A stretch of 64,000 nucleotides of DNA from Fibrobacter sp. UWB16 (GTDB taxonomy: Bacteria > Fibrobacterota > Fibrobacteria > Fibrobacterales > Fibrobacteraceae): the NCBI RefSeq assembly GCF_900215325.1, contig NZ_OCMS01000001.1:1116001-1180000 (forward strand), written 5' to 3'. The notes under the pieces were generated by a model. That model was given only the letters and a program-made list of their open reading frames with translations. It was not told the DNA's origin and made no database searches. The translations under genes and the position numbers were made by a program. Position 1 is the first letter of the stretch; each line of letters opens with the position of its first letter. Shown piece after piece: positions 49,832 to 57,804 of this stretch.

Positions 49832-51385
49832 ATGTTACAAGGTTTACTTTCTTTTGAACTATTGGGACTCTCGGGGAATGCGTGGTTTACAATAGCTGTA
49901 ATCCTTGCCCTATTTGCATCCATGATGTTTTCAAAATTGCGCACCGACCTCATCTTTGTCGCCGCCATGGCCGCACTATATATAAGTGGCGTTCTTGACG
50001 TCAAGGGTGCTTTTGGTGGATTCTGTGCACCATCCGTCCTCGTCATTGGCGTCCTTTTCGCAGTCATTGCAGGTCTCAATCAGACAGGCGTTTTGAACTG
50101 GATTGTCAAGCACCTGATGGGCACCCCAAAAACTCTCACGGGAGCCATCACGCGCCTCATGCTCCCCGTCGCCCTTTTAAGTTCCCTCCTCACCAACACG
50201 ACCATCGTTGCCTTGTTCATCAACATCGTGAAGATTTGGTCCAAAAAGCTCGGCATTTCGCCGTCCAAGCTTTTGATCCCGCTCAGTTACGCATCTGGAA
50301 TGGGCGGCATCTGCACCTTGATCGGAACTCCGCCAAACCTCATTATTTCAGGGCTCTACACCGACGCGACCGGCATCCATCTCGGGATTTTCACGACAAC
50401 GATTTGCGGGCTATTCTGCCTCGCGGTTGGCATTTTGTCTGTCATCGCACTGCAGAAGCTCCTCCCCGAACGCAAGTCCCCGTTAAGCGGGCTCAGCGAT
50501 GACGAAATGACACTCGAACTCTGCGTGCCCTCAAAGCATAACTTTATCGGCATGACTTTGCGAGAAATCTACGACAGCAATCCGCGCGGTTTCGAGAAAG
50601 ACAAGAACGGCATTCTCGCCATCCGCCGTTTCGATAACGAAGTCGAAGTTGCTACCCCCGATTCCATCATCATGGGCGCAGACCACATCATCGTATCGGG
50701 CAAGGCGGAGCAACTCCAGTGGATTTGCAACAACCTCAACTTGAAAAACGAGCATCTGGAAGGCATCATTGAAAACGCAGCCGTCGGAAAAAAATTTGGA
50801 AAGAAAACCATTATTTCCGCAGCCATCATGATTGCCATGGTGCTCCTTTCGGCATTTAACATAATGCCGTTACTTTCGTCTTGCTTACTCGCTGCCGCAG
50901 CCATGATCCTTTTCCGTTGCTGTTCAAGCACGCAAGCAATGAACGCCATCAACTGGGAAATCATCATCGTTTTTGCAGGAAGCATTTGCCTTGGCAAAGC
51001 GCTTGAAATCACCGGTGTCGCCTCAAAAATCGCAAACAGCATTTTGAGCGTGAGCGGAAGCAACCCCTACATCACGCTCGCCATCATGTGCGTTGTCGCA
51101 ACCTTCATCACCGAATTTATCAGCAACACGGCAGCCGCAGCATTGTTCTGCCCCATTGCATTGAGCGCCGCGAGCGCCCTTGGCGTGAACCAGCTCACAT
51201 TCTGTATCGCACTCATGATCGCCGCAAGCAGTAGTTTTGCTACCCCGATTGGCTCCCCCACCCACATGCTCGTTTACGGCCCGGGCGGTTACCATTTTAC
51301 AGATTTTGTCAAAATAGGCCTTCCGATGAATTTTATCATCCTAGCCGCAAATATATTTATAACAACTTTGATTTTTCCCTTTTAA
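49832..51385 (+). CDS. SLC13-type transporter with RCK_C domain
   Basis: I start at ATG 49832, just behind GGAGGGAAGA. The 517-residue permease has about eleven helices in two halves, each with the family's substrate/sodium signature (SLLTNTTIVALF and LIGTPPNLIISG; EFISNTAAAALF and PIGSPTHMLVYGPGGY). Between the halves sits a TrkA_C-like cytosolic domain (about residues 210-300: ELCVPSKHNFIGMTLREIYDSNPRG...DHIIVSGKAEQLQWI). This architecture is shared by SLC13 anion transporters of the SAC1/ArsB type. The substrate (sulfate, dicarboxylate or other) is not determined. Confidence 0.87.
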   Translation: MLQGLLSFELLGLSGNAWFTIAVILALFASMMFSKLRTDLIFVAAMAALYISGVLDVKGAFGGFCAPSVLVIGVLFAVIAGLNQTGVLNWIVKHLMGTPKTLTGAITRLMLPVALLSSLLTNTTIVALFINIVKIWSKKLGISPSKLLIPLSYASGMGGICTLIGTPPNLIISGLYTDATGIHLGIFTTTICGLFCLAVGILSVIALQKLLPERKSPLSGLSDDEMTLELCVPSKHNFIGMTLREIYDSNPRGFEKDKNGILAIRRFDNEVEVATPDSIIMGADHIIVSGKAEQLQWICNNLNLKNEHLEGIIENAAVGKKFGKKTIISAAIMIAMVLLSAFNIMPLLSSCLLAAAAMILFRCCSSTQAMNAINWEIIIVFAGSICLGKALEITGVASKIANSILSVSGSNPYITLAIMCVVATFITEFISNTAAAALFCPIALSAASALGVNQLTFCIALMIAASSSFATPIGSPTHMLVYGPGGYHFTDFVKIGLPMNFIILAANIFITTLIFPF

Positions 51386-51449
51386 TAATATAAGTTAAAG
51401 TTATCAGTTTCATCAAAAAAGATTATACATTAAACATACGGAGGTTCAT

Positions 51450-52205
51450 ATGCATATTTCATTCATCATATTCAATATCTTTGTTCTCATTGTCATCGTC
51501 GTCGCTGCATACGCACTAGGGCGTAGAATCAGCAAAGAAACCAAGCAGAACGCGCCAGAAGCTTTGAACAACACGCCTTACGACGACTGCATCAAGGAAA
51601 ACGAAGCCAAGTTCAAGTACGGAACATTCACGGACGCCCGCGATGGCGAAACGTACCGCACCATTCAAATCGGAAACCAGGTCTGGATGGCAGAAAACCT
51701 GCGTTTCAAGACCGAAGGTAGCTACGCTCCGAACAACGATGAATCGAACGTTGCAAAGTTCGGTCGTTTGTACACATGGACAAAGGCTCTTGACATTCCT
51801 GATGAATACGTTGAACAATCTCCGGCAAAAGACATCGAGATGTACAACAAAATCAAGGACAAGAACTACAAGGGCATTGCCCCAGAAGGTTGGCATATTC
51901 CGAGCAACAAGGAATGGGAACAGCTCCTCAGCAATCTTGACGCAAAGTCCGATGGTGGTGAGTTGCGCGGCAAATTCATGTGGAAGAACAAGGGCAAGGA
52001 TACGTTCGGATTCTTTGCGCTCCCGGCGGGTTACCGCTTTGACAACGGCAACTTCTGCCATTTCAGCAGACGCGCCCGTTTCTGGAGCAAGGATGAATAC
52101 GGCAAGGCTAATGCATTCCGCCTGAGCATTACCAACAATTCCGTTGATATCGAAGGCGTGTACAGATCCGACGCTCTCTCGATCCGCTGTGTGAAGAACG
52201 TGTAA
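51450..52205 (+). CDS. Fibrobacter major paralogous domain protein (TIGR02145 type)
   Basis: The 251-residue protein has an N-terminal membrane anchor (residues 5-22), a short linker and a TIGR02145 domain (about 55-250): FTDARDGETYRTIQIGNQVWMAENLRF, GRLYTWTKAL, CAPEGWHIPSNKEWEQLL-type segment (IAPEGWHIPSNKEWEQLL), GFFALPAGYRF, FWSKDEYGKANAFRLS and a final LSIRCVKN. This domain is massively duplicated in Fibrobacter and is related to the FISUMP/C-type-lectin-like group. Its role is unknown. Transcribed alone, ending at the terminator 52284-52313. Confidence 0.9.
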   Translation: MHISFIIFNIFVLIVIVVAAYALGRRISKETKQNAPEALNNTPYDDCIKENEAKFKYGTFTDARDGETYRTIQIGNQVWMAENLRFKTEGSYAPNNDESNVAKFGRLYTWTKALDIPDEYVEQSPAKDIEMYNKIKDKNYKGIAPEGWHIPSNKEWEQLLSNLDAKSDGGELRGKFMWKNKGKDTFGFFALPAGYRFDNGNFCHFSRRARFWSKDEYGKANAFRLSITNNSVDIEGVYRSDALSIRCVKNV

Positions 52206-52220
52206 TAGTCGCGTTCTCTC

Positions 52221-52251
52221 GTCATCCTGAGCGTAGCGAAGGATCCAGTCA
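52221..52251. repeat. ATGAC-family repeat (HPEQ type)
   Basis: GTCATCCTGAGCGTAGCG and AAGGATCCAGTCAAG form the reverse orientation of the element repeated in the TolC-like gene. It lies between the stop codon and the terminator. Confidence 0.85.
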
Positions 52252-52283
52252 AGTCTCGATAAAACAATTCATTTAACGTAAAA

Positions 52284-52313
52284 GTCCCTCACGAGTATTC
52301 GTGAGGGCTTTTT
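52284..52313 (+). terminator. Rho-independent terminator
   Basis: CCCTCACGA-GTAT-TCGTGAGGG hairpin followed by CTTTTTG after the TIGR02145 gene; the A-rich upstream side may also serve the opposite strand. Confidence 0.88.
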
Positions 52314-52351
52314 GTGTTTTTGTAAGTGCGTTTCCGTTCCGAGGAGGGGCG

Positions 52352-54343
52352 TTAGTTGGATGAATCGTTGCCGTGAACGTAACTGACAAAAGCAAAGCGT
52401 TTGCTGTCGGGAGCCCAGGAATTGACATTGATAGTTCCTTGACCGCCGAAGAGTTTAAGAATCGTTTGCGGTGCAGACCAAGAATCTGCAGGGGATGCGC
52501 AATTCGATTCTACAGGGAGTGCGCGGCGCATCAAGCGGAGTTCAACATTTTTGTTAGGCACATGTTCGCCCGGGCGCACATCCGTTTCTGTGTACGCCAC
52601 CATCACAACCTTTTGACGGTCCGGCGAAATATGCGGGAACCAGGTATTCCAATGCAAGTCATGCGTCATCTGCGTTTGTTCAGAGCCATCCGCCTTCATG
52701 CAGAATGCCTGCATGCGTCCAGAGCGCTCAGAATTAAACCAAATATATTCGCCATTGCAATCATACTCGGGGCCATCATTCAACCCGAAAGCAGTCGTGA
52801 GGCGAGTTTCGTTACCGCCCGCCGCCGGAATTGTGTAAATGTCATACGAGCCGTTGCGTTCGGCACAGTACGCAAGCGTTTTTCCGTCCGGCGTGATTCC
52901 ATGCAAATAGCTTGGCGCAAGGGGCGTCACCAATCGCGGTTCGCGGCCATCAAAATAAATCTTGTAAATGCGGGAAAGGCCGTCTTCTTTGGTGTGGTGG
53001 CTCACGTAAACGCCACTACCATCCGGATCAAGAACGTGGTCGTTATTGCAGTTGTCCACATAATGACTTTCGATTTTTGCCACCTCGCCTGTTGCAAGCG
53101 CATACTTGAAAATGCGACCATTGCTATTGTACGTAAGGAATGTTCCGTCTGCACTCCAGTTCGGCGCTTCAATCACGCAGTCGAATTCCTTGAGAACTTT
53201 TGCTTCGCCAGTTTCGATATCGAACACTTGCAAAATAGACTTGTCGCCGTTACGATTCCACGTTTCACCTGGAGAAATTTCAAACGTGTAACTCACGCCA
53301 AACTGCTCGCGAATCTTGTCCATGAGCGTCATGAATTCCATCGTTTTGGCATGCGTCATTTCCGGGCGCTCCCAAACGACGGAGTACGCCGGGCCGTCGC
53401 AAATTTCGTGCCGGAATTGCGCGGGATTTTCAATCGCTTCCTTGCATGCGAGAACTTCGTATTCGTAACAGTTGCAGAGGCGCGGAGGTTCAACAGTTTC
53501 AACAACATTTCCGGCATCATCAAGCAATTCCAGTTTCACCATATCATTCAAGTTCTGCACACGGATTTGCCCAGCCGTTCCGTAAATCACGCCCTCGTTA
53601 TGCGTCGGCGAGACCATTGATGTCTTAAGATATGCTTTTTGGCCGTTTTCGTACGTGAGATTTATCCAGTCGCTCGCATCCACGCCCGTCTTGAACTTGA
53701 CGCATTTGCTATCCATCGATGTAATTCCGTTGCGAACAACTTTTCCATCAGCATCAATACGCTCGCCGAGGAACAAGTCCGCAAACGTAAGGCTATAAAT
53801 GCCGATATCCAAAAGAGCTCCGCCCGCAAGCGCAGGGTCATGCATACGGTCCCTATCGCTAAGTTTCATCGAGAAATCAGCTTCAACCGATTCAACATTT
53901 CCAATGCGACCGTCGCGAATCCAGCTACGAATCGTCTCTAGCGCAGGCAAGAATCGCGTCCACATCGCCTCGCACAAGAAAACGCCCTTATCATGCGCTA
54001 GGGAAATCACTTCAGAGGCGAGTTTTGCATTCGCCGTAAAAGCCTTCTCAACCAAGATATTTCGGCCATGTTCAATACAAAGTTTTGCAAATTCATGATG
54101 ATGCGAATGCGGTGTCGCAATATAAATCAAATCGATTGCGGAATCCGCAACAAGTTCCTCGTAACTGCCATACGCTTTTTCAAAGCCATATTCCTTAGCA
54201 AAAGCAGTCGCCTTTTCCAAATCGCGGGATGCCACGGCGTAGCATTCTACGCCCATCCCCTGATTTTCCAAAGTTTTTACAGCAGCGGCCATCTTTGTCG
54301 CAATATGACCGCACCCAAGAATCGCAAACTTCAAATTTTTCAT
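52352..54343 (-). CDS. Gfo/Idh/MocA oxidoreductase fused to TolB-like beta-propeller
   Basis: The 663-residue protein joins two modules. Residues 1-345 form an NAD(P)-dependent sugar-type dehydrogenase: GCGHIATKMA, YIATPHSHHHEFAKLCIEHGRNILVEKAF (catalytic Lys in EK), and a C-terminal Gfo domain ending MDKIREQFGVSY. Residues 350-663 form a TolB/WD40-like propeller with PD40-type repeats (NWSADGTFLTYNSNGRIFKY, TPDGKTLAYCAERNGSYDIYTI, HISPDRQKVVMVAYTE). Each module is normally a separate protein. The join shows no frameshift or stop. A saccharide-linked role is inferred only. Confidence 0.88.
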   Translation of the reverse strand: MKNLKFAILGCGHIATKMAAAVKTLENQGMGVECYAVASRDLEKATAFAKEYGFEKAYGSYEELVADSAIDLIYIATPHSHHHEFAKLCIEHGRNILVEKAFTANAKLASEVISLAHDKGVFLCEAMWTRFLPALETIRSWIRDGRIGNVESVEADFSMKLSDRDRMHDPALAGGALLDIGIYSLTFADLFLGERIDADGKVVRNGITSMDSKCVKFKTGVDASDWINLTYENGQKAYLKTSMVSPTHNEGVIYGTAGQIRVQNLNDMVKLELLDDAGNVVETVEPPRLCNCYEYEVLACKEAIENPAQFRHEICDGPAYSVVWERPEMTHAKTMEFMTLMDKIREQFGVSYTFEISPGETWNRNGDKSILQVFDIETGEAKVLKEFDCVIEAPNWSADGTFLTYNSNGRIFKYALATGEVAKIESHYVDNCNNDHVLDPDGSGVYVSHHTKEDGLSRIYKIYFDGREPRLVTPLAPSYLHGITPDGKTLAYCAERNGSYDIYTIPAAGGNETRLTTAFGLNDGPEYDCNGEYIWFNSERSGRMQAFCMKADGSEQTQMTHDLHWNTWFPHISPDRQKVVMVAYTETDVRPGEHVPNKNVELRLMRRALPVESNCASPADSWSAPQTILKLFGGQGTINVNSWAPDSKRFAFVSYVHGNDSSN

Positions 54344-54529
54344 ACCATAAATATAAATCGCTCGCGCCCAAAACCGCCAAAAAAAATTTGCACCCCCTGT
54401 TTACCGCTGTAGCCGAATAAAATCAAACCCGTTTTTCAGTTGCCGCCCACATTCAAGTCTGTCATGCCCGCCACCGCGCGGGCTTCACCCTCACCGTCAA
54501 ACGCTCTAGAATTTGATATATTTCTCACC

Positions 54530-55456
54530 ATGAAGCAGATTGAAACAGTTGCAGTTGTGGGTCTCGGGGCTGTCGGCGCCGTTGTAGCAGAACAGCTCTT
54601 GAGCGTTCTCGGGAACAAGCTTTATTGCGTGATGGACGCCGAACGCAAGGCGCGATACCAAGCAAGCGGAATCGTCATCAACGGGAAAAAGGCGGACTTC
54701 AACTTTGTCACGCCGGACGAAGTCCCGGTCGTTGACCTTGTGATTTTTGCGACCAAGAATTTGCAATTCAACGAAGCGCTAGCAGAAGCGAAAAATGCAG
54801 TCGGACCGAACACAGCGTTACTTTCGCTTTTGAACGGAGTGCATTCCGAAACAGAAATCGAACGCGTTTACGGTACTGAAAAGACGTTGTACGGATTCAT
54901 CGTCAATTTGCAGTCCATCAACAAGCACGGGAACATTGACTGCGCTGGCCGAGGCATCATTCTCTTTGGCGAAAAAGACAACCACCGTTCCGAACGTATC
55001 GAAGCCATCCACCAGCTTTTTGAAACAGCGCACATCGTGCACAAGATTCCAGAAAACATCCGCTTGGAAATGTGGAAAAAACTCTTGATGAACACGGTGT
55101 TCAATTCAATCGGAGCCATTTGCCGTTCGACATTTGCGGGTTTCAATTTCCCGGTGATGCAATCGCTTGTGCGTAAAATCGGGAACGAAGTCATTCAAGT
55201 AGCAAACGCCGAAGGCTTTGCGCTTACAAACGACGACCTAGAAGAAAACCTGCGACTCACATGCAACTACACGCCGCTCGGCAAGTGTTCCATGCTGCAG
55301 GATATCGAGGCCGGACGCAAAACGGAGAACGCGTATTTCTGCGGAACCATCACTAAGCTCGGGAAGGCTCACGGGATTCCGACGCCCTACTGCGAATTCT
55401 TAGGCGAACTCCTCGAAGGGACCGAGCTCGCGAGAAGTCTCATTAAGGAAAGCTAG
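54530..55456 (+). CDS. panE: 2-dehydropantoate 2-reductase-like (PanE/ApbA)
   Basis: I start at ATG 54530 (MKQIETVAVVGLGAVGAVVAEQL); the frame is open upstream but without a ribosome site. The 308-residue product has the Rossmann motif GLGAVGA, VDLVIFATKNLQFNEAL, LLSLLNGVHSE (catalytic-region N) and the C-terminal domain with MWKKLLMNTVFNSIGAICRSTFAGF (the catalytic Lys in WKKLLMN) and GRKTE. It reduces ketopantoate with NADPH in coenzyme A synthesis. It is a lone gene; paralogues of this family can act on other 2-oxo acids. Confidence 0.87.
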   Translation: MKQIETVAVVGLGAVGAVVAEQLLSVLGNKLYCVMDAERKARYQASGIVINGKKADFNFVTPDEVPVVDLVIFATKNLQFNEALAEAKNAVGPNTALLSLLNGVHSETEIERVYGTEKTLYGFIVNLQSINKHGNIDCAGRGIILFGEKDNHRSERIEAIHQLFETAHIVHKIPENIRLEMWKKLLMNTVFNSIGAICRSTFAGFNFPVMQSLVRKIGNEVIQVANAEGFALTNDDLEENLRLTCNYTPLGKCSMLQDIEAGRKTENAYFCGTITKLGKAHGIPTPYCEFLGELLEGTELARSLIKES

Positions 55457-55460
55457 ACAA

Positions 55461-55491
55461 GATGGCGATCCCGGAATAAATCCGGGATGAC
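55461..55491. repeat. ATGAC-family repeat
   Basis: GGCGATCCCGGA and TCCGGGATGACT arms in the short gap between panE and the Nudix gene; the second arm ends only 2 bp before the Nudix stop codon. Confidence 0.75.
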
Positions 55492-55492
55492 T

Positions 55493-55873
55493 CTACAAAA
55501 GATGCTTTACGACTTCCACGTCAGCGGGGAGCCAGTTGACTGTGTTTAGATTTTCACGGTCAAGCCATTTGGCGTCTTCATGTTCCAGGAGTTTCGGCTT
55601 GCAGCCTGCAGCGAGCGAGCAATAAAAGCAATGCATCGTCAGGTGAAATTTCGGGTAATCGTATTCCACAGTGCAAATTTTTTCGCCAACATTTACCTTA
55701 ACAGCAAGCTCTTCCTGAAGTTCGCGAACGAGCGCCTGTTCCGGAGTTTCACCCGGTTCCATCTTGCCGCCCGGAAATTCCCAGCCATCTTTTTGGTCGC
55801 CATACCCACGTTGCGTGGCAAAAATGCACCCGCCATCCGTGATAACACCCGCGACAACTTCTATAGATTTCAT
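55493..55873 (-). CDS. MutT-type Nudix hydrolase
   Basis: I start at ATG 55873 (MKSIEVVAGVITDGGCIFATQRG); an upstream in-frame ATG at 55921 would add residues encoded by repeat DNA. The 126-residue protein has the Nudix box GGKMEPGETPEQALVRELQEEL and the C-terminal WLPADVEVV typical of MutT. It probably hydrolyses 8-oxo-dGTP or CTP-type nucleotides and guards against oxidative mutation. Confidence 0.92.
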   Translation of the reverse strand: MKSIEVVAGVITDGGCIFATQRGYGDQKDGWEFPGGKMEPGETPEQALVRELQEELAVKVNVGEKICTVEYDYPKFHLTMHCFYCSLAAGCKPKLLEHEDAKWLDRENLNTVNWLPADVEVVKHLL

Positions 55874-55904
55874 GGTGTAAAATGTAGAAAAAGCAATGTC
55901 CACA

Positions 55905-55996
55905 GCGTCATTCTGAGCCATTTATGGCGAAGAATCCAGTAAAAAATTTAAACGCTTTCTAGACTTAACTGGATCTCTCGCTACGCTCGGGATGAC
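55905..55996. repeat. Two degenerate ATGAC-family repeats
   Basis: GCGTCATTCTGAGCC...GAAGAATCCAGTAAAA (55908-55946) and ACTGGATCTCTCGC...GCTCGGGATGACG (55969-55996) lie head to head upstream of the peroxidase promoter. Confidence 0.7.
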
Positions 55997-56089
55997 GAAA
56001 ATGCAGGTTTTCTTTGCAGTCAGGATGACATTCCATTTGCGGAAAATCACATAAAAACCAAATTATAACTTACTTTTTTCCGCCAACTA

Positions 56090-56124
56090 TTGACTTTTTA
56101 AATTAAATTTTATAAAATTTAATT
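56090..56124 (+). promoter_or_regulatory. Promoter overlapped by a perfect 24-bp palindrome (OhrR-type operator)
   Basis: TTGACT (56090-56095), a 17-bp spacer and TAAAAT (56113-56118) form the promoter. A perfect 24-bp palindrome with half-site AATTAAATTTTA occupies 56101-56124 and covers the -10 box. OhrR repressors bind AT-rich dyads at such positions, and an OhrR gene is second in this operon. Confidence 0.8.
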
Positions 56125-56158
56125 GTACAAAACAAAACAGTGTATATGGAGAAAAAAT

Positions 56159-56701
56159 ATGACAATCTACGACTTCACACTTACCGACGGTAAAGGCAAC
56201 GAAGTTCCGCTCTCAAAATTCAAGGGCGAAGTCATGCTCATCGTGAACACGGCAACCGGTTGCGGATTCACCCCGCACTACAAGCCGATTGAACAGATGT
56301 ACACGGACTTCCACGACAAGGGCTTCGAAGTCATCGACATTCCGTGCAACCAGTTCATGAACCAGACCCCAGGCTCTGACGAAGAAATCCATGAATTCTG
56401 TACGCTCAAGTACGGCACCACCTTCCCGCAGATGAAAAAGTCTGACGTGAACGGCCCCAACGAGCTCCCGCTTTACACCTACCTGAAATCCAAAATAGGC
56501 TTTGAAGGTTTCGGATTCAGCGTCAAGGCGGCAGCAATGGCCATGCTTCTGAAGAAGATCGACAAGGATTACAAGAACAATCCTGATATCAAGTGGAACT
56601 TCACAAAGTTCGTCATCGACCGCGCAGGCAACGTTGTCGCCCGTTTTGAACCCACTGCCAAAATGGAGGACGTACGTTCTTGCGTTGAAAAGCTACTTTA
56701 G
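56159..56701 (+). CDS. Glutathione-peroxidase-family (thiol) peroxidase
   Basis: I start at ATG 56159 behind GGAG. The 180-residue protein has the Gpx signature: peroxidatic Cys35 in NTATGCGFTPHY, IPCNQFMNQTPGSDEEI (Gln65) and WNFTKFVIDRAG (Trp and Asn of the catalytic tetrad). An insertion before that last motif (about residues 115-145, AAAMAMLLKKIDKDYKN) is longer than usual. Such bacterial enzymes normally take electrons from thioredoxin. It is followed 8 bp later by OhrR. Confidence 0.92.
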   Translation: MTIYDFTLTDGKGNEVPLSKFKGEVMLIVNTATGCGFTPHYKPIEQMYTDFHDKGFEVIDIPCNQFMNQTPGSDEEIHEFCTLKYGTTFPQMKKSDVNGPNELPLYTYLKSKIGFEGFGFSVKAAAMAMLLKKIDKDYKNNPDIKWNFTKFVIDRAGNVVARFEPTAKMEDVRSCVEKLL

Positions 56702-56709
56702 GAGGTGCA

Positions 56710-57147
56710 ATGATTTGTCCTCAACTAAAACTTGAAAATCAACTATGCTTTCCGTTGTATGCAGTATCCAAGGAAATCACGCGTCGTTACGCGCCATTCC
56801 TGGAGCCGCTCGACCTCACCTACACGCAGTACATCGTGATGCTCGTGCTGTGGGAAGAGAAAAAGTGCAACGTCACTGAACTCGGACAAAAGCTCTACCT
56901 CGATTCGGGAACGCTCACACCGCTCCTGAAAAAGCTCGAGAGCAAAGGCTACATCACGCGAACCCGCGAAGCAAGTGATGAGCGTTGCCTTTCTGTAAGC
57001 CTGACCGATGAAGGTGAAAAGTTGCAGCACAAAGCAGCGAGCGTTCCTAAGTCCATGGCAAGTTGTGTAAATTTGTCAGAAGACGAAGCAAAGTCGCTTT
57101 ACTGCACGCTTTACAAAATCTTGGAAAGCCTTAGGAAAGACGCATGA
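56710..57147 (+). CDS. ohrR: OhrR-type MarR regulator (peroxide sensor)
   Basis: The 145-residue protein follows the OhrR pattern closely: LENQLCFPLYAVSKEITRRYAPFLEPLDLTYTQYIVMLVLWEE with the reactive Cys13, then the winged helix LGQKLYLDSGTLTPLLKKLESKGYITRTREASDERCLSVSLT. Oxidation of the N-terminal cysteine by organic peroxides releases the DNA. AGGAGGTG precedes its ATG. It lies between the peroxidase and the phosphatase and probably represses the operon through the palindrome at 56101-56124. Confidence 0.92.
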   Translation: MICPQLKLENQLCFPLYAVSKEITRRYAPFLEPLDLTYTQYIVMLVLWEEKKCNVTELGQKLYLDSGTLTPLLKKLESKGYITRTREASDERCLSVSLTDEGEKLQHKAASVPKSMASCVNLSEDEAKSLYCTLYKILESLRKDA

Positions 57148-57710
57148 TAAAAATCTTGTTCGTATGTCACGGGAACATTTGCCGTAGCCCGATGGCAGAA
57201 TTTGTAATGAAAAAGTTGGTACGCGACATTAGTTCGTCCGCAAAACAAGTCACGACGAACACAGCGTTAACCGCCGCAGACTTCGAGATAGCATCTGCAG
57301 CGACAAGCACCGAAGAAATCGGAAATCCGGTGTACCCGCCCGCAAGACGCATGCTCGCCAGTCATGGCATCGACTGCAGCGGGAAAACGGCACGCCAGAT
57401 GACCATCGCCGACTACAATCATTACGACTACATCGTGCTCATGGATCAAAATAACCTGCGGAATCTCCGTTGGATTTTACCCCGTGACATTTACGAACGA
57501 GAACTCGCACAGCATCAAGAAGCCCGAGAACCTGCACAGAAACAAGATGCGCGTGATTCCCGAGCTCACAAAGTTTCACTCCTCATGGATTGGGCGGGCA
57601 AAAACTGCGACGTTGCAGATCCCTGGTACACAGGCGATTTCGACACCACCTGGCAAGACGTCAACGAAGGCTGTACCGCCTTGCTACAGCACATTTTGAA
57701 AAATTCATAG
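57144..57710 (+). CDS. Low-molecular-weight protein tyrosine phosphatase
   Basis: The 188-residue protein has the P-loop CHGNICRS (Cys8, Arg14, Ser15) at the N-terminus and the general-acid loop DPWYTGDFDTTW near residue 162. It is longer than usual through an insertion (about residues 120-145, rich in HQEAREPAQKQDARD). It overlaps ohrR by 4 nt, so it is expressed with the peroxide-response genes. Substrates are phosphotyrosine proteins; arginine phosphatases share the fold. Confidence 0.9.
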   Translation: MIKILFVCHGNICRSPMAEFVMKKLVRDISSSAKQVTTNTALTAADFEIASAATSTEEIGNPVYPPARRMLASHGIDCSGKTARQMTIADYNHYDYIVLMDQNNLRNLRWILPRDIYERELAQHQEAREPAQKQDARDSRAHKVSLLMDWAGKNCDVADPWYTGDFDTTWQDVNEGCTALLQHILKNS

Positions 57711-57731
57711 ACTCCTCATAGACTCCTACAA

Positions 57732-57762
57732 AGAAGCCGGCTCCATAAGGAACCGGCTTTTT
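57732..57762. terminator. Bidirectional terminator between convergent genes
   Basis: AAGCCGG and CCGGCTT with a paired TCC/GGA inside, then TTTTT on the plus strand. It separates the peroxidase operon from the convergent glycosidase gene. Confidence 0.8.
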
Positions 57763-57804
57763 GGCGCAAGTTTTAAACAAACTTTAGCAAATAAAGTTTT
57801 TAAC

